Both the position numbers and the translations under genes were made by a program. DNA of 64,000 bases from Helianthus annuus (taxonomy: Eukaryota > Streptophyta > Magnoliopsida > Asterales > Asteraceae): assembly GCF_002127325.2 (NCBI RefSeq), contig NC_035436.2:108709591-108773590 (forward strand). Direction: 5' to 3'. Under the pieces are notes generated by a model. It ran no database searches and was not told the origin of the DNA. It saw only the letters and a program-made list of their open reading frames with translations. Shown here in pieces: positions 42,423 through 56,267 of the stretch. Position 1 is the first letter of the stretch. Every line of letters starts with the position of its first letter.

Positions 42423-45400
42423 ATGGCCGGACATATTAACATGACTCAAGCCCAGTTGACGGCACTTATCAAGGAACAAGTAGCTGCGGCACTTGCAGCT
42501 GCACAAGCAGGTAGTATACCCTGCGGATGTGATTCACACTAGGATCTTTAGATCCTACATTAACTCTTGTGTTTAACTTTGTCCTATTTGTACACAATAG
42601 GTCAACACGCCCCACAACCTGTCTGTACTTTCAAGAACTTCATGGACTGTCGTCCAAGCACGTTTAGTGGCACTGAAGGAGCAGTTGGACTCCTCCATTG
42701 GTTCGAAAAGCTCGAGTCTGTGTTCGAAATGTGTGAATGCCCTGAGGCTCGCAGGGTGAAATATGCCACTGCTACTTTAGAAGGGAATGCGCTAACTTGG
42801 TGGAACGCGCAAGTTCAGATTTTAGGGTTGGCAGCTACTAACGCCACCCCTTGGAATGATTTCAAGGAACTGATCAAAAGGGAATACTGCACACGGGAAG
42901 ACATCCACAAGTTGGAAGATGAGTTTTACCATTTGAAAATGACTGGGTCAGAAATTGAAGCTTATACTAAAAGGTCAAACGAGCTGGTCGTGCTGTGTCC
43001 AACTATGGTGGACCCTCCGATCAAGCGCATTGAGTTGTATCTCAAGGGGTTAGCGCCAGAGATTCAGAGCCATGTGACATCGGCTAATCTTGACAACATC
43101 CAGGCTATTCAAAGCCTCGCTCATCGCCTCACGGATCAGGCAGTGGAACAGAACAAGCTGCCTAAACGTATCAGCGCTACTGCTACCGTTACCACTTCTA
43201 CTACACTTGCTACTCCCAGTGACAACAAGAGGAAATGGGAGGGGGATTCTAGCAAGGGATCAGCTCCAGTTCAGTCACAAGTTCAGCAACGAAAGACTGA
43301 CAGTTATCAGAGTCCCAGTCAGCACTCTTCAGGCAGTCACAGGTAGGGTGGATATCAGGGGAACCTTCCAAGGTGAAACAAATGTAACAGACACCACAGT
43401 GGCCAGTGCAACAAGGGTCGCTGTCAAAGATGCCTCAAGATGGGTCATGAGGCCAAGGATTGTAGGAGCCCTCGGCCTGCGAATCAGAATCAGCAGCAGC
43501 CACCAGCACAGCAGAATCAGCAACAGGGCAACAAGGGATGTTTCCATTGTGGCGCAGAAGGTCACTTCAAAAGGCACTGCCCTCAGCTAAACCACTAGAA
43601 CAACAACAACAACAACAATAACAACAATTAGGGCAACGGCAACAACAACAACGGTGGGAACCACAACGGCAACGAAGCAAGGGGTCGTGCATTTGTGTTG
43701 GGGCAGGGTGATGCCAGAAATGATCCCAACGTAGTTATGGGTAAGTTCCTTCTCGACGACTTTTATGTTACTGTATTGTGTGATTCGGGTGCGGATACAA
43801 GTTACCTGTCTTTGAAAGTTAGCCAAATGTTAAAACGTGCACCAAATTCCCTAAACACCAAGCATGTCGTAGAGTTAGCTAATGGTAAAAGTCTAGAAGC
43901 AACACACATAGTTCAGGGTTGTAATCTTATCCTCGCTGGTCAGACTTTCTCCATCGACCTCATTCCTATAGTTCTGGGTAGTTTTGACATCGTCATTGGC
44001 ATGGATTGGTTATCCAAGCAGCAGGCAGAGATCCTATGTAAGGAGAAGATCATTCGTATTCCTCGTTCTGGTAGAGAACCTCTCGAAGTTCAAGGCGACA
44101 AGAGTGGTGCCGTGGTTGGCATCATCTCTTTCTTGAAGGCTCAGAAATGTTTACGAAAGGGGCACACTGCCATTTTGGCACTAGTTGCTGATGCATCGAC
44201 GAAAGAGAAAAGGATAGAGGATATCCCAGTTGTACGCGAATTTCCTCAAGTGTTTCCTGAGGATTTACCTGGTCTACCGCCTCATCGCCAGGTCGAGTTT
44301 CAAGTCGAGCTAGCTCCAGGAGCAGCACCTATAGCTCGCGCACCGTATCGATTAGCTCCAACCGAACTGGAAGAACTGTCTAAGCAATTACAAGAGCTCT
44401 TGGATAAGGGCTTTATTCGTCCTAGCTCTTCGCCTTGGGGAGCTCCAGTACTATTCGTGAAAAAGAAGGATGGAACTTTCAGGATGTACATAGATTACCG
44501 CAAACTGAACAAGGTCATAGTGAAGAACCGCTATCCTCTTCCTCGTATTGACGACTTATTCGACCAGTTGCAAGGGTCGAGTTACTACTCCAAGATTGAT
44601 CTAAGGTCAGATTATCATCAGCTGAGTGTCCGGGATGAGGACGTCTCCAAGACAGCATTCAGACTTCGCTACGGCCATTACGAGTTTCTAGTCATGCCAT
44701 TCGGGCTAACGAACGCGCCTGCAGTTTTCATGGACCTTATGAACAGGGTGTGCAAACCCTATCTAGACAAGTTCGTCATCGTTTTCATCGACGACATCCT
44801 GATCTACTCCAAGAGTCAGGAGGAACATGAGCAGCACTTACGCCTTATCTTGGAACTTCTTCGAAAAGAACAACTGTACGCCAAGTTTTCAAAATGCGAC
44901 TTCTGGCTTCGTGAAGTCCATTTCTTAGGCCATGTGGTGAACAGGGATGGGATTCATGTCGATCCATCCAAGGTAGATTCGATCAGGAACTGGCCTGCAC
45001 CGCGTACACCAACGGAAATACGCCAATTCTTGGGTTTGGCGGGGTACTACATACGATTCATCAATGACTTCTCAAAGATCGCACAGCCGCTTACAATGCT
45101 GACACAGAAAGGTGTTACCTATCGTTGGGGTAATACACAAGAAACGGCTTTTTAGTACCTGAAGGATAGACTATGCAGCGCACCTATTCTCTCATTGCCA
45201 GAAGGCACGGACGATTTTGTGGTCTATTATGACGCATCGATACAAGGGCTTGGTTGTGTATTGATGCAGTGGGATGAAGTTATTGCCTATGCTTCGCGGC
45301 AACTTAAGGTTCATGAACGGAACTACACGACGCACGATCTAGAGCTGGGAGCTGTTGTTTTCGCGCTTAAGATATGGCGACACTACCTGTACGGTACCAA

Positions 45401-47102
45401 GTGCACTATTTACACTGATCACAGGAGTCTCGAGCATATCTTGAAGCAGAAGGAATTGAACATGCGTCAACGATGATGGGTCGAGCTGCTTAATAACTAC
45501 GAATGTGCCATCAAGTACCATCCAGGCAAAGCCAATGTTGTGGCTGACGCTCTCAGTCGAAAGGATACTTTACCTAGGCGTGTACGAGCTTTGCAGCTCA
45601 CTATTCAGTCTGATCTTCCTGCACAAATACGAGATGCTCAGGTGGAAGCATTGAAACCAGAAAACGTCAGGGCTGAAGCCTTGCGTGGCTCAAGACAACG
45701 ATTAAAACAGAAGGAAGACGGCGCCTACTATGTAACAGGGCGTATTTGGGTACCACTATATGGCGGTTTATGAGAACTTGTGATGGATGAAGCTCATAAG
45801 TCTCGCTACTTGGTACATCCAGGTTCGGATAAAATGTACCAAGATCTCAGAACTACATACTGGTGGCCTAGCATGAAGGCCCACATAGCAACCTACGTCG
45901 GCAAGTGTTTGACCTGTGCAAGGGTCAAGACAGAGTATCAGAAACCCTCAGGCCTACTTCAGCAACCCAGGATACCACAGTGGAAATGGGAAGAAATTTC
46001 CATGGACTTTGTTACTGGCCTGCCTAGATCCCAGCGCGGGAATGATACTATTTGGGTGATTGTCCATCGACTCACAAAGTCTGCTCATTTCTTGGCTATC
46101 AAAGAAACGGATAAGTTCTCTACGTTAGCAGACATCTACTTGAAAGAAGTTGTTTCGAGGCACGGAGTGTCGGATCGGGATGCACGATTCACTTCAGAAC
46201 TGTGGCAAGTGATTTACAAATCTTTTGGCTCTCGATTAGACATGAGCACAACTTATCACCCTCACACGGATGGGCAGTCTGAGCGCACTATCCAGACTTT
46301 AGAAGACATGTTTCGGGCGTGTGTTATCGATTTCGGCAACAGCTGGGAAAAACATCTTCCTTTGGTGGAATTTTCATACAATAACAGTTACCACACCAGC
46401 AAACAAGCCGCTCCATTCAAGGCATTGTACGGACGTAAATGCCGGTTACCTCTCTGTTGGGCAGAGGTGGGGGATAGTCAAATCACAGGTCCAGAAATGG
46501 TAGTTGATGCTACTGAATGGATTGCACAGATACGACAATGCATGGCGGCAGCTCGTGATCACCAGAAAAGTTATGCTGATAAATGCAGAAAACCGCTCGA
46601 GTTCCAAGTTGGGGATCGAGTGCCACTCAAAGTCTCACCCTGGAAGGGTGTGGTTCGTTTTGGTAAACGAGGCAAGCTAAATCCATGGTATGTTGGACCG
46701 TTCGAAATCACTGAAAGAATAGGCAAGGTAGCCTACAGGCTAAACCTACCAGCTGAACTCAGTGTAGTTCACAATGTATTCCACGTGTCGAATCTGAAGA
46801 AGTGTCTGTCAGATGAGACCCTCATAGTTCCTTTTAAGGAACTCACTATCGACGAGCGGTGGCAGTTCGTCGAGGAACCAGTTGAAATCACGGACCGGGA
46901 TGTCAAGGTCCTTAAGAACACTAGAATACCTCTTGTACGAGTTCGTTGGAACTCCCGACGTGGCCCAGAGTATACCTGGGAACGAGAAGATCAAATGGAA
47001 CTCAAGTATCCCCAGTTATTCAAAAACCGTGCAACCACTACTGAGGCTGAAGCTACTACTACAGAAAGGGGGGATGATGTGACACCCCAGGAAAACCAGT
47101 AA
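42423..47102 (+). pseudogene. gag-pol: E: gag-pol, one frame with seven point stops and a candidate intron
   Basis: ATG at 42423 (MAGHINMTQAQLTAL), candidate intron 42514-42600, then one frame to TAA/TAG at 47102. Stops in frame: 43344, 43374, 43596, 43629, 45153, 45474, 45771. Gag core and knuckles CQRCLKMGHEAKDC and [14 protein letters not shown]; the first knuckle is hit by the 43374 stop. Protease DSGADTSY intact. [13 protein letters not shown]; RNase H TDHRSLEH. Integrase has [36 protein letters not shown] and DGQSERT, but lacks five residues just before the second catalytic Asp relative to D, and has [10 protein letters not shown] for [10 protein letters not shown]. The chromodomain ends [19 protein letters not shown]. 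Closest relative in the window is D. Confidence 0.92.
42514..42600 (+). other. E: candidate 87-nt intron inside gag
   Basis: Donor GTATAC at 42514 (or GTAGTA at 42511), acceptor GTACACAATAG at 42600, T-rich 3' half, possible branch region CATTAACTC. Stops at 42540 and 42549 lie inside. Removal keeps phase and fuses the N-terminal helix to the gag core. Confidence 0.55.
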
Positions 47103-47165
47103 ACGATACAACTTACCTAGCTTCCTCAGTAACCGCATGCTAAATTTCGGGACGAAATTTCTTTC

Positions 47166-47178
47166 AAGTTGGGGATAA
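47166..47178 (+). promoter_or_regulatory. E: polypurine tract
   Basis: AAGTTGGGGATAA just before the LTR start TGTGACA at 47179. Confidence 0.75.
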
Positions 47179-47833
47179 TGTGACAACTCGAGTTTCCAAG
47201 ATTCCTTTTTCGCATTTATTGCACGCTCACTGTTTGTCTAGTTGTTTACTTGCACAATTTGGTTTGCTTTGTAACTGTACGTTTTGGAATTGATAAGGTC
47301 TATGAATGATTTGTCAAATACTAGAATGTGGTGATGAAACTGTAAGTTGCATATCTTGTGCATGTAAAATGTGATAAATAATTCTTAAGGGTGCTTAGTG
47401 CTAATAGTGAAACTTAAATCATTCTTAACCCTAATCCCTTTCACTAATCATCACCCAAGAAACAAAACACGTACTTTCACTTTCTCTAACCCTCTCTGGC
47501 AATCATCATCCTCATCATTGGCACAAGCTCTTCATCACTCTTGATTTCATCTCTTTGTCTAGAATCAATCCAAGGTAATTGTTTAATCATTGTTATTGTA
47601 AATCATTGATTGATTGACTCATGCTAAAACCCTAGTTCTTCACATACTAGTTCTGTGTTTATTGATTTGGATTCTGATTTTTGTGAAATGATGTTGATTA
47701 GTTGTGTAATCAATTGCCTGATGATTTAGATGCATGATATGTTAGAAAGATTGATTGTTGATTTGATCAGTGCAATGCAAATGTATGAAGTTAGGGTTTC
47801 TTAGTCGTGAAAACGTGAAAATGTAACTGTTAC
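47179..47833 (+). mobile_element. E: 3' LTR, first segment
   Basis: Starts TGTGACAACTCGAGTTTCC as at 32789. AT-rich, with CT-rich tracts near 47480-47560, and no ORF. It stops at 47833 where the F3 LTR begins; the run GTTAC (47829-47833) is the expected TSD. The rest lies beyond the window. Confidence 0.8.
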
Positions 47834-48103
47834 TGTTAGGGTTGGATTTTTATGACCTATGATCCTTACATGTGATCCTAACATGTGATCCTAACAAGTG
47901 ATCCTTGTTTCTTTGGCAGATAGTGATCCTCAGAGGAGCTCCAGGATCAGGATCACGGATCATTCCAAGGATCCTCATACTAATGACTGTTCTCTTTGGA
48001 CTTAATATTATCTTGCAGGAATTACGAGTTGGATCCGGTCTTAGCAACGTAAACAAGGAATCTGTCACGCTAATCTCGCACATGCATAATCAAAGATGGA
48101 CGT
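47834..48103 (+). mobile_element. F3: start of a Tat/Retand-type LTR in plus orientation
   Basis: TGTTAGGGTTGGATTTTTAT and the following sequence match the reverse complement of the F1/F2 LTR (48821 downward), up to AGATGGACGT, where F1 is inserted. The density of GATC words is very high. It may be a solo LTR or the 5' LTR of a full element; the rest is outside the window. Confidence 0.75.
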
Positions 48104-48821
48104 TGTTTTGGTCAAAAATCACACAAGGATAATGTAACCAAACTTTATGTAAACGGGGTATGATGCTTGGTTAATTATAAAAGTAAAGGATCACTTTTAT
48201 GAGAAATATGCAAAGACACAATGATTTATACGAGGAAAAAGCCCTTGATCAATGTATGTTCTCCGGCATAAAAAACCTCGGGTGATGGCAACTACCGATC
48301 ACCAACTTCAATATAAGAAAAATATAGTTACAACTTCGGATGATAATGAGCTGAGTACAAGGATCACTATAGTTTCGAGTGTCTAAGCGTGTGAGAATTG
48401 TGTTGTGTGTTCTTCCGAATGAGGAAGAGTGCTATATATACAAGTGTAGGTGACCTATTTTAGGTAAAAAGACTAATAATCAGCTCATTACCCCTTTAGA
48501 AATAAAAGTAAATCTAGCCTAAATTATCGCCCTTAAATCATGCCAAGTTTCCATATCCTTCACAACGTCCATCTCCGATTAAGCACATGCCATAGTTGTG
48601 AAGACGTGTCCTTTAATTGTGATGCTAAGAGCGGATCCCGCTAGTCATTCCTGTAAAACAACATTAAATTCAACGAAAGCAACTGTTAGCATGAGGATCC
48701 TATGATGGTCCGTGATCCTGATCCTGGGAGTCTGCTGAGGATCACTATCTGCCAAAGAAACAAGGATCACTGGTTAGGATCACATGTGAGGATCATGTAT
48801 TGTAAAAATCCAGCCCTAACA
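48104..48821 (-). mobile_element. F1: 3' LTR
   Basis: 718 bp from TGTTTTGGTC to CAGCCCTAACA. TATA box TATATATA at 48433-48440 in minus sense. The preceding GACGT (48099-48103) is the likely TSD, since the uninterrupted F LTR reads GGACGTTGTG there. Confidence 0.88.
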
Positions 48822-48838
48822 ATTGCCCCCAAAATATA
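48822..48838 (-). promoter_or_regulatory. F1: polypurine tract
   Basis: Minus strand TATATTTTGGGGGCAAT adjoins the LTR start TGTTAGGG. The same is found in F2 at 54311. Confidence 0.75.
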
Positions 48839-48976
48839 AGGAGTTTATTGTAAATTAACGAGTTATATTTTGTTTTGATCTTATCTGCAACAAACAAGTC
48901 GGATAACTAGCCGTTAATCTCGAACTAGCCGTTGCAACCTTTACGTCATTGAGGTGACATCCCTGCAAATCATGAT

Positions 48977-49720
48977 TATAAATAGGAGATAAGGTTAGGA
49001 TCAATCTGCATTTAAGTTCAAGATATACTCCCTTTATAATCTCAACCGAAGATCAATCAGGTATTCTCTTCTTTTCTTTCCTCTCTTGCTCTGTTTTTCT
49101 GCTTTTGCCCCTAAAGCTCCTATTAGGGGTAAGGGAAAGAAGAGAAAGGTTTCTGAGGATCTTCAAGGATTTCCCCTGATTCGCCAGCAGTTTCTTGATT
49201 CTGTCAACGAGGTTAGGATCACTGCCCCTGTTGGTTATCCTGATGGTTTTTGAGGATCACCTGTGTCTGACGTCATATCTTGTTGTTTTTGTAGAAACTT
49301 ACTGAAATAGAAACTTATGTTAGCCACGTTGAAGATCAGGATCGCCAAATTGCCGACCTCCAACAGATGGGTGTGCTGAAGGATCTCAAGATAGCCGATC
49401 TTGAGAAGGAGCTTCGGGCTACCAGGGATGAAGCTGTCAAAGCATTGATCAAGTTTGACTACGAGAAGCATGATATCACCCAGGATGCTAAGGTCTCTGC
49501 TGCGATAACCATGTATAAGATCCAGCTGCAAATGGCTGCAGAGGCTCAGGATCCTTCTTTTGACAAAGGCACATGGGACGTGGAAGGTTGGAAGGGAAGG
49601 CTGGCAGAGTTGGAGGATGATGATGATGCTGAGGATATCCCTATGCTTGAAGGTGGAGATGCTGGTAAGGATCAGGGGGAAGCAAGTGGAGCTGGTGGTG
49701 ATGGTGCAGCGAAGGTTTGA
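48977..49720 (+). pseudogene. F1: antisense gene with promoter, exons 1-2 deleted
   Basis: TATA box TATAAATA at 48977-48984, then the 5' untranslated CT-rich stretch. At about 49107 the sequence jumps from the leader (TCTGCTTTT) to the middle of exon 3 (GCCCCTAAAG), so about 1 kb covering exons 1-2 of the F2 version is missing. Exon 3 remainder ends at GAG|GTTAGG (49211/49212); exon 4 is 49295-49720 and encodes the coiled-coil and acidic C-terminus (QIADLQQMGVLKDLKIADLEKEL, EDIPMLEGGD). No start codon in frame is obvious. Confidence 0.65.
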
Positions 49721-51138
49721 GCTGCAAGATTGGGCAATGATGGAAACTTCTAGACATAGCCGGAGCCCAATTTTTAAATTTTGGTAGTAGTTTTTGTGGT
49801 TGTTGGTGTTTTCAAACAATGATGGTCTGTACTTAAACAATAGTTTTAGGATTAAGGATCCAGGATCCTTCAGACAATAGGTAGGATTGCTAATGGTGGA
49901 GGGATCCTCTGTTTGGGGGATGAAGCCTTTGTGATCCTGCCGTCTTTAATTTCCTGCACCTGCTAAGACCGCAAAGACAATGGACACCCTTTGCCAACCC
50001 ATGTGGACGGGCCACGTTTTGCTGGTAGAAATGTGGGTTGGCAATTTTGACAACTTTTGAAGGGTTAATTCTTTCGTTGATAAATAAAATCTTAAACTTT
50101 TGTCGCTTATCTTGTGTTATTATCCTTTTTATTTTCAATTGTTTTGACACATGTTTGTTTGAGTAAGAAAAGTTGAGCGAATTATGTTTAAGAAATTTAG
50201 GATATGATCCTGGATCAAATATCCTATAATCGAAAATTTTCAAGGTAGTTTATTTTAAGGATCATAGGTTCAGTTGTCAAGGTCTAAAGGTTATTCAAAT
50301 GAATAATGAAATTAAAAATAGTTAAGGATCATACCTGAGGATCCAAGTTAGGATCCTAACCTTTAATCGGGATAACCATAAGTAAAACTTTAATGGATAA
50401 TAAGGATTAAGGATCCTTAATTGTTTAACTTCGAAAACCTGAAAAAATGGAATATAACTTGGGACTAAGCCAATATAAAAGATAAGTTAGTAACTGGGGA
50501 CAAGCCCAAAGGATAACTGGGGACAAGCCCATAGGATCACTGGGGATGATCCCAAAGGATCACTGGGGACAAGCCCAAAGGATAACTGGGGACAAGCCCA
50601 AAGGATAACTGGGGACAAGCCCAAAGGATCGTATGTAAACTGGAGTATGGCCCTTACTGGCGACTATCCAAACTTAGTGACATGAAAATGTCAAAACCTT
50701 AGCTAACGTGAAAACGTTAGAAACCTTAGGAACGGATGTATGGTACGTCTACCATTATACGGAGGATCCTGGGTATAGCCAGTACGATGAGGTTGTCAGC
50801 CCCGGAAGTGGGTACTGGTCCCAAAGACGTGAACTATATCAGGATCATCGTGCGCTGCTGGCGGAAACTGGGGATAATCCCAAGGATAACTGGGGACAAG
50901 CCCAAGGATCTGCGTTGCTTTTGAAGATCTTTGACGATATGCTGTAGATACCTGAACTATCATAACTCAAATGGTTCGTGAGAAGAGGATGAAGGATACA
51001 GGATCCTTATCCTTTGGTAAAAAGTAAGGAAATGTAAATGTTTTAAGATAAGGACATTACCAGAGTAAGGATCACTGACATCACCGGGATCCTTCGAGGA
51101 TACTTCAGTGTAAGGATCACATGCTTGAAGGATCATGT
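49721..51138. other. F1: spacer between antisense gene and pol
   Basis: Non-coding. It holds a perfect 10-bp inverted repeat TTGCCAACCC/GGGTTGGCAA (49991-50000 and 50035-50044), AATAAA near 50085 on the plus strand (a likely poly(A) signal for the antisense gene), and a 23-bp tandem array (50492-50629). A 79-codon plus-strand ORF (50708-50947) is kept in F2 but has no recognised motif. Confidence 0.55.
50492..50629. repeat. Tandem repeat, 23 bp x 6
   Basis: Units start at 50492, 50515, 50538, 50561, 50584 and 50607. Each reads about AACTGGGGACAAGCCC then AAAGGAT, with TGGG/CCCA able to pair. Two more isolated units follow near 50868 and 50887. F2 has only four units. Confidence 0.9.
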
Positions 51139-53591
<2,453 letters not shown>

Positions 53592-54310
53592 TGTTTTGGT
53601 CAAAAATCACACAAGGATAATGCAACCAAACTTTACGTAAATGGGGTATGATGCATGGTTTGTAGAAAAAGTAAAGGATCACTTCAGTATAAAATATGCA
53701 AAGACACAATGATTTATACGAGGAAAAAGCCCTTGATCAATGTATGATCTCCGGCATAAAAAAACCTCGGGTGATGGCAACTACCGATCACCAAACTTCA
53801 ATATAAGAAAAATAGTTACAACTTTGGATGATAATGAGCTGAGTACAAGGATCACTATAGTTTCGAGTGTCTAAGCGTGTGAGAGTTGTGTTGTGTGTTC
53901 TTCCGAATGAGGAAGAGTGTTATATATACAAGTGTAGGTGACCTATTTTAGGTAAAAAGACTAATAATCAGCTCATTACCCCTTCAGAAATAAAAGACAA
54001 TCTAGCCTAAGTTGCCGCCCTTAAATCAAGCCAAGTTTCCATATCCTTTGCAACGTCTATCTTTGATTAAGCTCGTGCTATAATTGTGAAGACGCGTCCC
54101 TTGATTATGATGCTAAGAGCGTATCCTGCCAGATGTTCCTGCAAAATAATGTTGTATTACACGAAGGTAACTATTAGCATGAGGATCCTTTCAATGGTCC
54201 ATGATCCTGATCCTGAAGTCCTGCTGAGGATCACTGTCTGCCAAAGAAACAAGGATCACTGGTTAGGATCACGTATAAGGATCACGTATGATAAAAATCC
54301 AGCCCTAACA
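53592..54310 (-). mobile_element. F2: 3' LTR
   Basis: 719 bp, TGTTTTGGTC to GCCCTAACA. TATA box TATATATA at 53921-53928 in minus sense. Confidence 0.9.
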
Positions 54311-54327
54311 ATTGCCCCCAAAATATA
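54311..54327 (-). promoter_or_regulatory. F2: polypurine tract
   Basis: Minus strand TATATTTTGGGGGCAAT adjoins the LTR start. Confidence 0.78.
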
Positions 54328-54425
54328 AGGAGTTTATTGTAAATAAACGAGTTATATTTTGCTTTGATCTTATCTGCAACGAATGACTCGGATAACTAGC
54401 CGTTAATACAGAACTAGCCGTTGCA

Positions 54426-54474
54426 ACCCTTACGTCATAGATGTGACAATCCCTGCAAATCATGATTATAAATA
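54426..54474 (+). promoter_or_regulatory. F2: promoter of the antisense gene
   Basis: TATAAATA at 54467-54474, with TACGTCA (a bZIP/as-1-like core) about 36 bp upstream. It lies between the PPT and the antisense ORF. The ATG is 160 bp downstream after a CT-rich leader. The block is conserved in F1 (48977-48984). Transcription would run opposite to the element's genomic RNA. Confidence 0.55.
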
Positions 54475-54633
54475 GGAGATAGGGTTAGGATCACTCTGCA
54501 TTTAAATTCGAGATATCTTCCCTTTATAATCGCTACCGAAGATTGACTAGGTATTCTCTTCTTCTCTCTTTCCTTTCTTCCTTCTCTTGCTCTGTTTTTT
54601 CTGCTTTTACTCTGTTTCTGTTCCATCACGAGT

Positions 54634-56267
54634 ATGTTGCTTCGAAATTCTCCACATAAGGATTCCAAGAAGAGCAGTCCCCTAAAAAGCCAAGGGATCA
54701 TCAAGGACTCTCCTACGGAGAGATGTTGCTTTACTGATGCTCATGTAGACAGGATTCGTCATTGCTTTCCGGCGAATGCTGTTTTCAAATCCTTCACACC
54801 TACTGCTTTGAGCGACTTTGTTTCAGACGTCTGGGTGGCCTTTCCTGCTACTCCGTTCACCATAGGGTATTCGTATCCTTTTCTAGCCTTCACCCAATCC
54901 TTCTTTTCTTTAACCGGCATATCTTATATCCAAGCTATGCCGATGATCTGGAGGGTCCTGTATACCTTCGAGAGGATCATCGAGCAGAAGGGAATTGATT
55001 TGGGGATGGCAGAGTTGGCCGCACTTTATGATCTTACCATGTTCGGTTCTTGCCGATATCTGCTAAAACGGAAAGCTGGGGAGGATCACCCTGTCTTCAA
55101 GGTTACTAAGAATGACACAAACTGGAAGCGTCGCTTTTTCTTTGTTAGAAGGGATACCATCCCGGATGGGAAGGATCTGCCCAAGGAATGGGCTACTCAT
55201 GGTAGGGTAGAGGATCCTGGAAGGATCACTATCAGACTTGTCTCATACGATGAGGATCACTAACGTCTTTTTTATTTCTTGTGCAGCGATATCCATTGCT
55301 TATCTTAAGTTAACCCCTGCTGCAAGAGAAAGAGTCTTAGCTTTTAAAAAGCTCAATCCTGAGGTCAGAAGTTTCCAAGTCACCGTCCAAGATTCACAGG
55401 AAGTATCCTCCGCATCTGCCACTATGTCAAGTAAGTATCCTTGTAAAAAGTAAGTTATATGCTAGATTGTTTGATTAGTAAGGGAACTTATCTTGTTTTG
55501 ATTGTGTAGGTGTTGGGAAGTCTGCCAAATCTGCCAAGTCTGCCTCCAAGTTTGGGATAGATGATCTCACCAACGTCAAGTCTGCGAGGAGAAAGACTTC
55601 TGCTGCCAGTCCCTCCGCTTCAGCCCCTAAAGCATCCATTAGGGGTAAGGGAAAGAAGAGGAAGACTTCCGAGGATCTCCAAGGATTTCCCCTGATCCGC
55701 CAACAGTTCCTTGACTATGTCAATGAGGTAAGGATCATTGCCCCTGTTGGTTATCCTTCTCGAATATCCTGCTTGTATATTCTGCCTGTTTATCCTGCTT
55801 TTTTGAGGATCACCTGATCCTGAACTTACCTTTTTTCTCTTTTGCAGAAACTTGCTGAGATTGAGACCTACCTTGGCCACGTCGAGGATCAGGAGAGCCA
55901 AATCGCCGACCTCCAACAAATGGGCGTGTTAAAGGATCTCAAGATAGCCGATCTTGAGAAGGAGCTCCGGGTTACAAAGGATGAGGCTGCTCAAAGGCTA
56001 ATTGACATGGATGGCGAGAAGAAGGAGATCATCCAGGATGCCAAGGTCTCTGCCGCAACTGCTATGTACAAGATACAACTACAAATGGCTGCGGAGGCTC
56101 AGGATCCTGCCTTTGACAAGAGCTCATGGGACGTGGAGGGTTGGAAGGCAAGATTGGCGGAGCTGGAGGATGAGGATGAGGCTGAGGAGATCCCCATGCT
56201 GGAAGGTGGTGATGCTGAGAAGGATCAGGGTGGAGAAGCTGGTGGTGATGGAGCAGCAAAGGTGTGA
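54634..56267 (+). CDS. F2: spliced antisense gene (aORF) of a Tat-lineage element
   Basis: Exon 1 begins at the ATG at 54634 (MLLRNSPHKD) and holds a globular part (VDRIRHCFPANAVFKSF, YLKRKAGEDHPVFKVTKND) to about 55260. Exon 2 starts after CTTGTGCAG at 55287 and ends ATGTCAA|GTAAGT (55430). Exon 3 is 55510-55727 (KSAKSAKSASKFG, basic tract GKGKKRKTSE) and ends GAG|GTAAGG. Exon 4 is 55848-56267, coiled coil (IADLQQMGVLKDLKIADLEKEL) and acidic tail (EDEDEAEEIPMLEGG). Introns 2 and 3 keep the frame; the donor of intron 1 is not clear (no GT at the expected place). AATAAA occurs near 56636. The layout resembles plant mobile-element extra ORFs with a nuclear, DNA- or chromatin-bound style, but no known domain is certain. 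Confidence 0.65.

Noticed and set aside
49890..50243. Minus-strand ORFs of 117-118 codons at 49890 and 56441
   Set aside because: They cover the inverted repeat and poly(A) region; composition is not protein-like and conservation is explained by recent common origin.
50708..50947. 79-codon plus-strand ORF kept in F1 (50708) and F2 (57210)
   Set aside because: The two copies are nearly identical everywhere, so conservation is not informative. It overlaps the GGATC-rich repeat zone and has no recognised domain. Left as unproven.
53592..53709. N-terminal extension of the F1 pol ORF (MCLCIFYTEVILYFF...)
   Set aside because: These codons lie in F2's inserted LTR and only by chance keep the frame open; the true upstream half of F1 pol is on the far side of F2.
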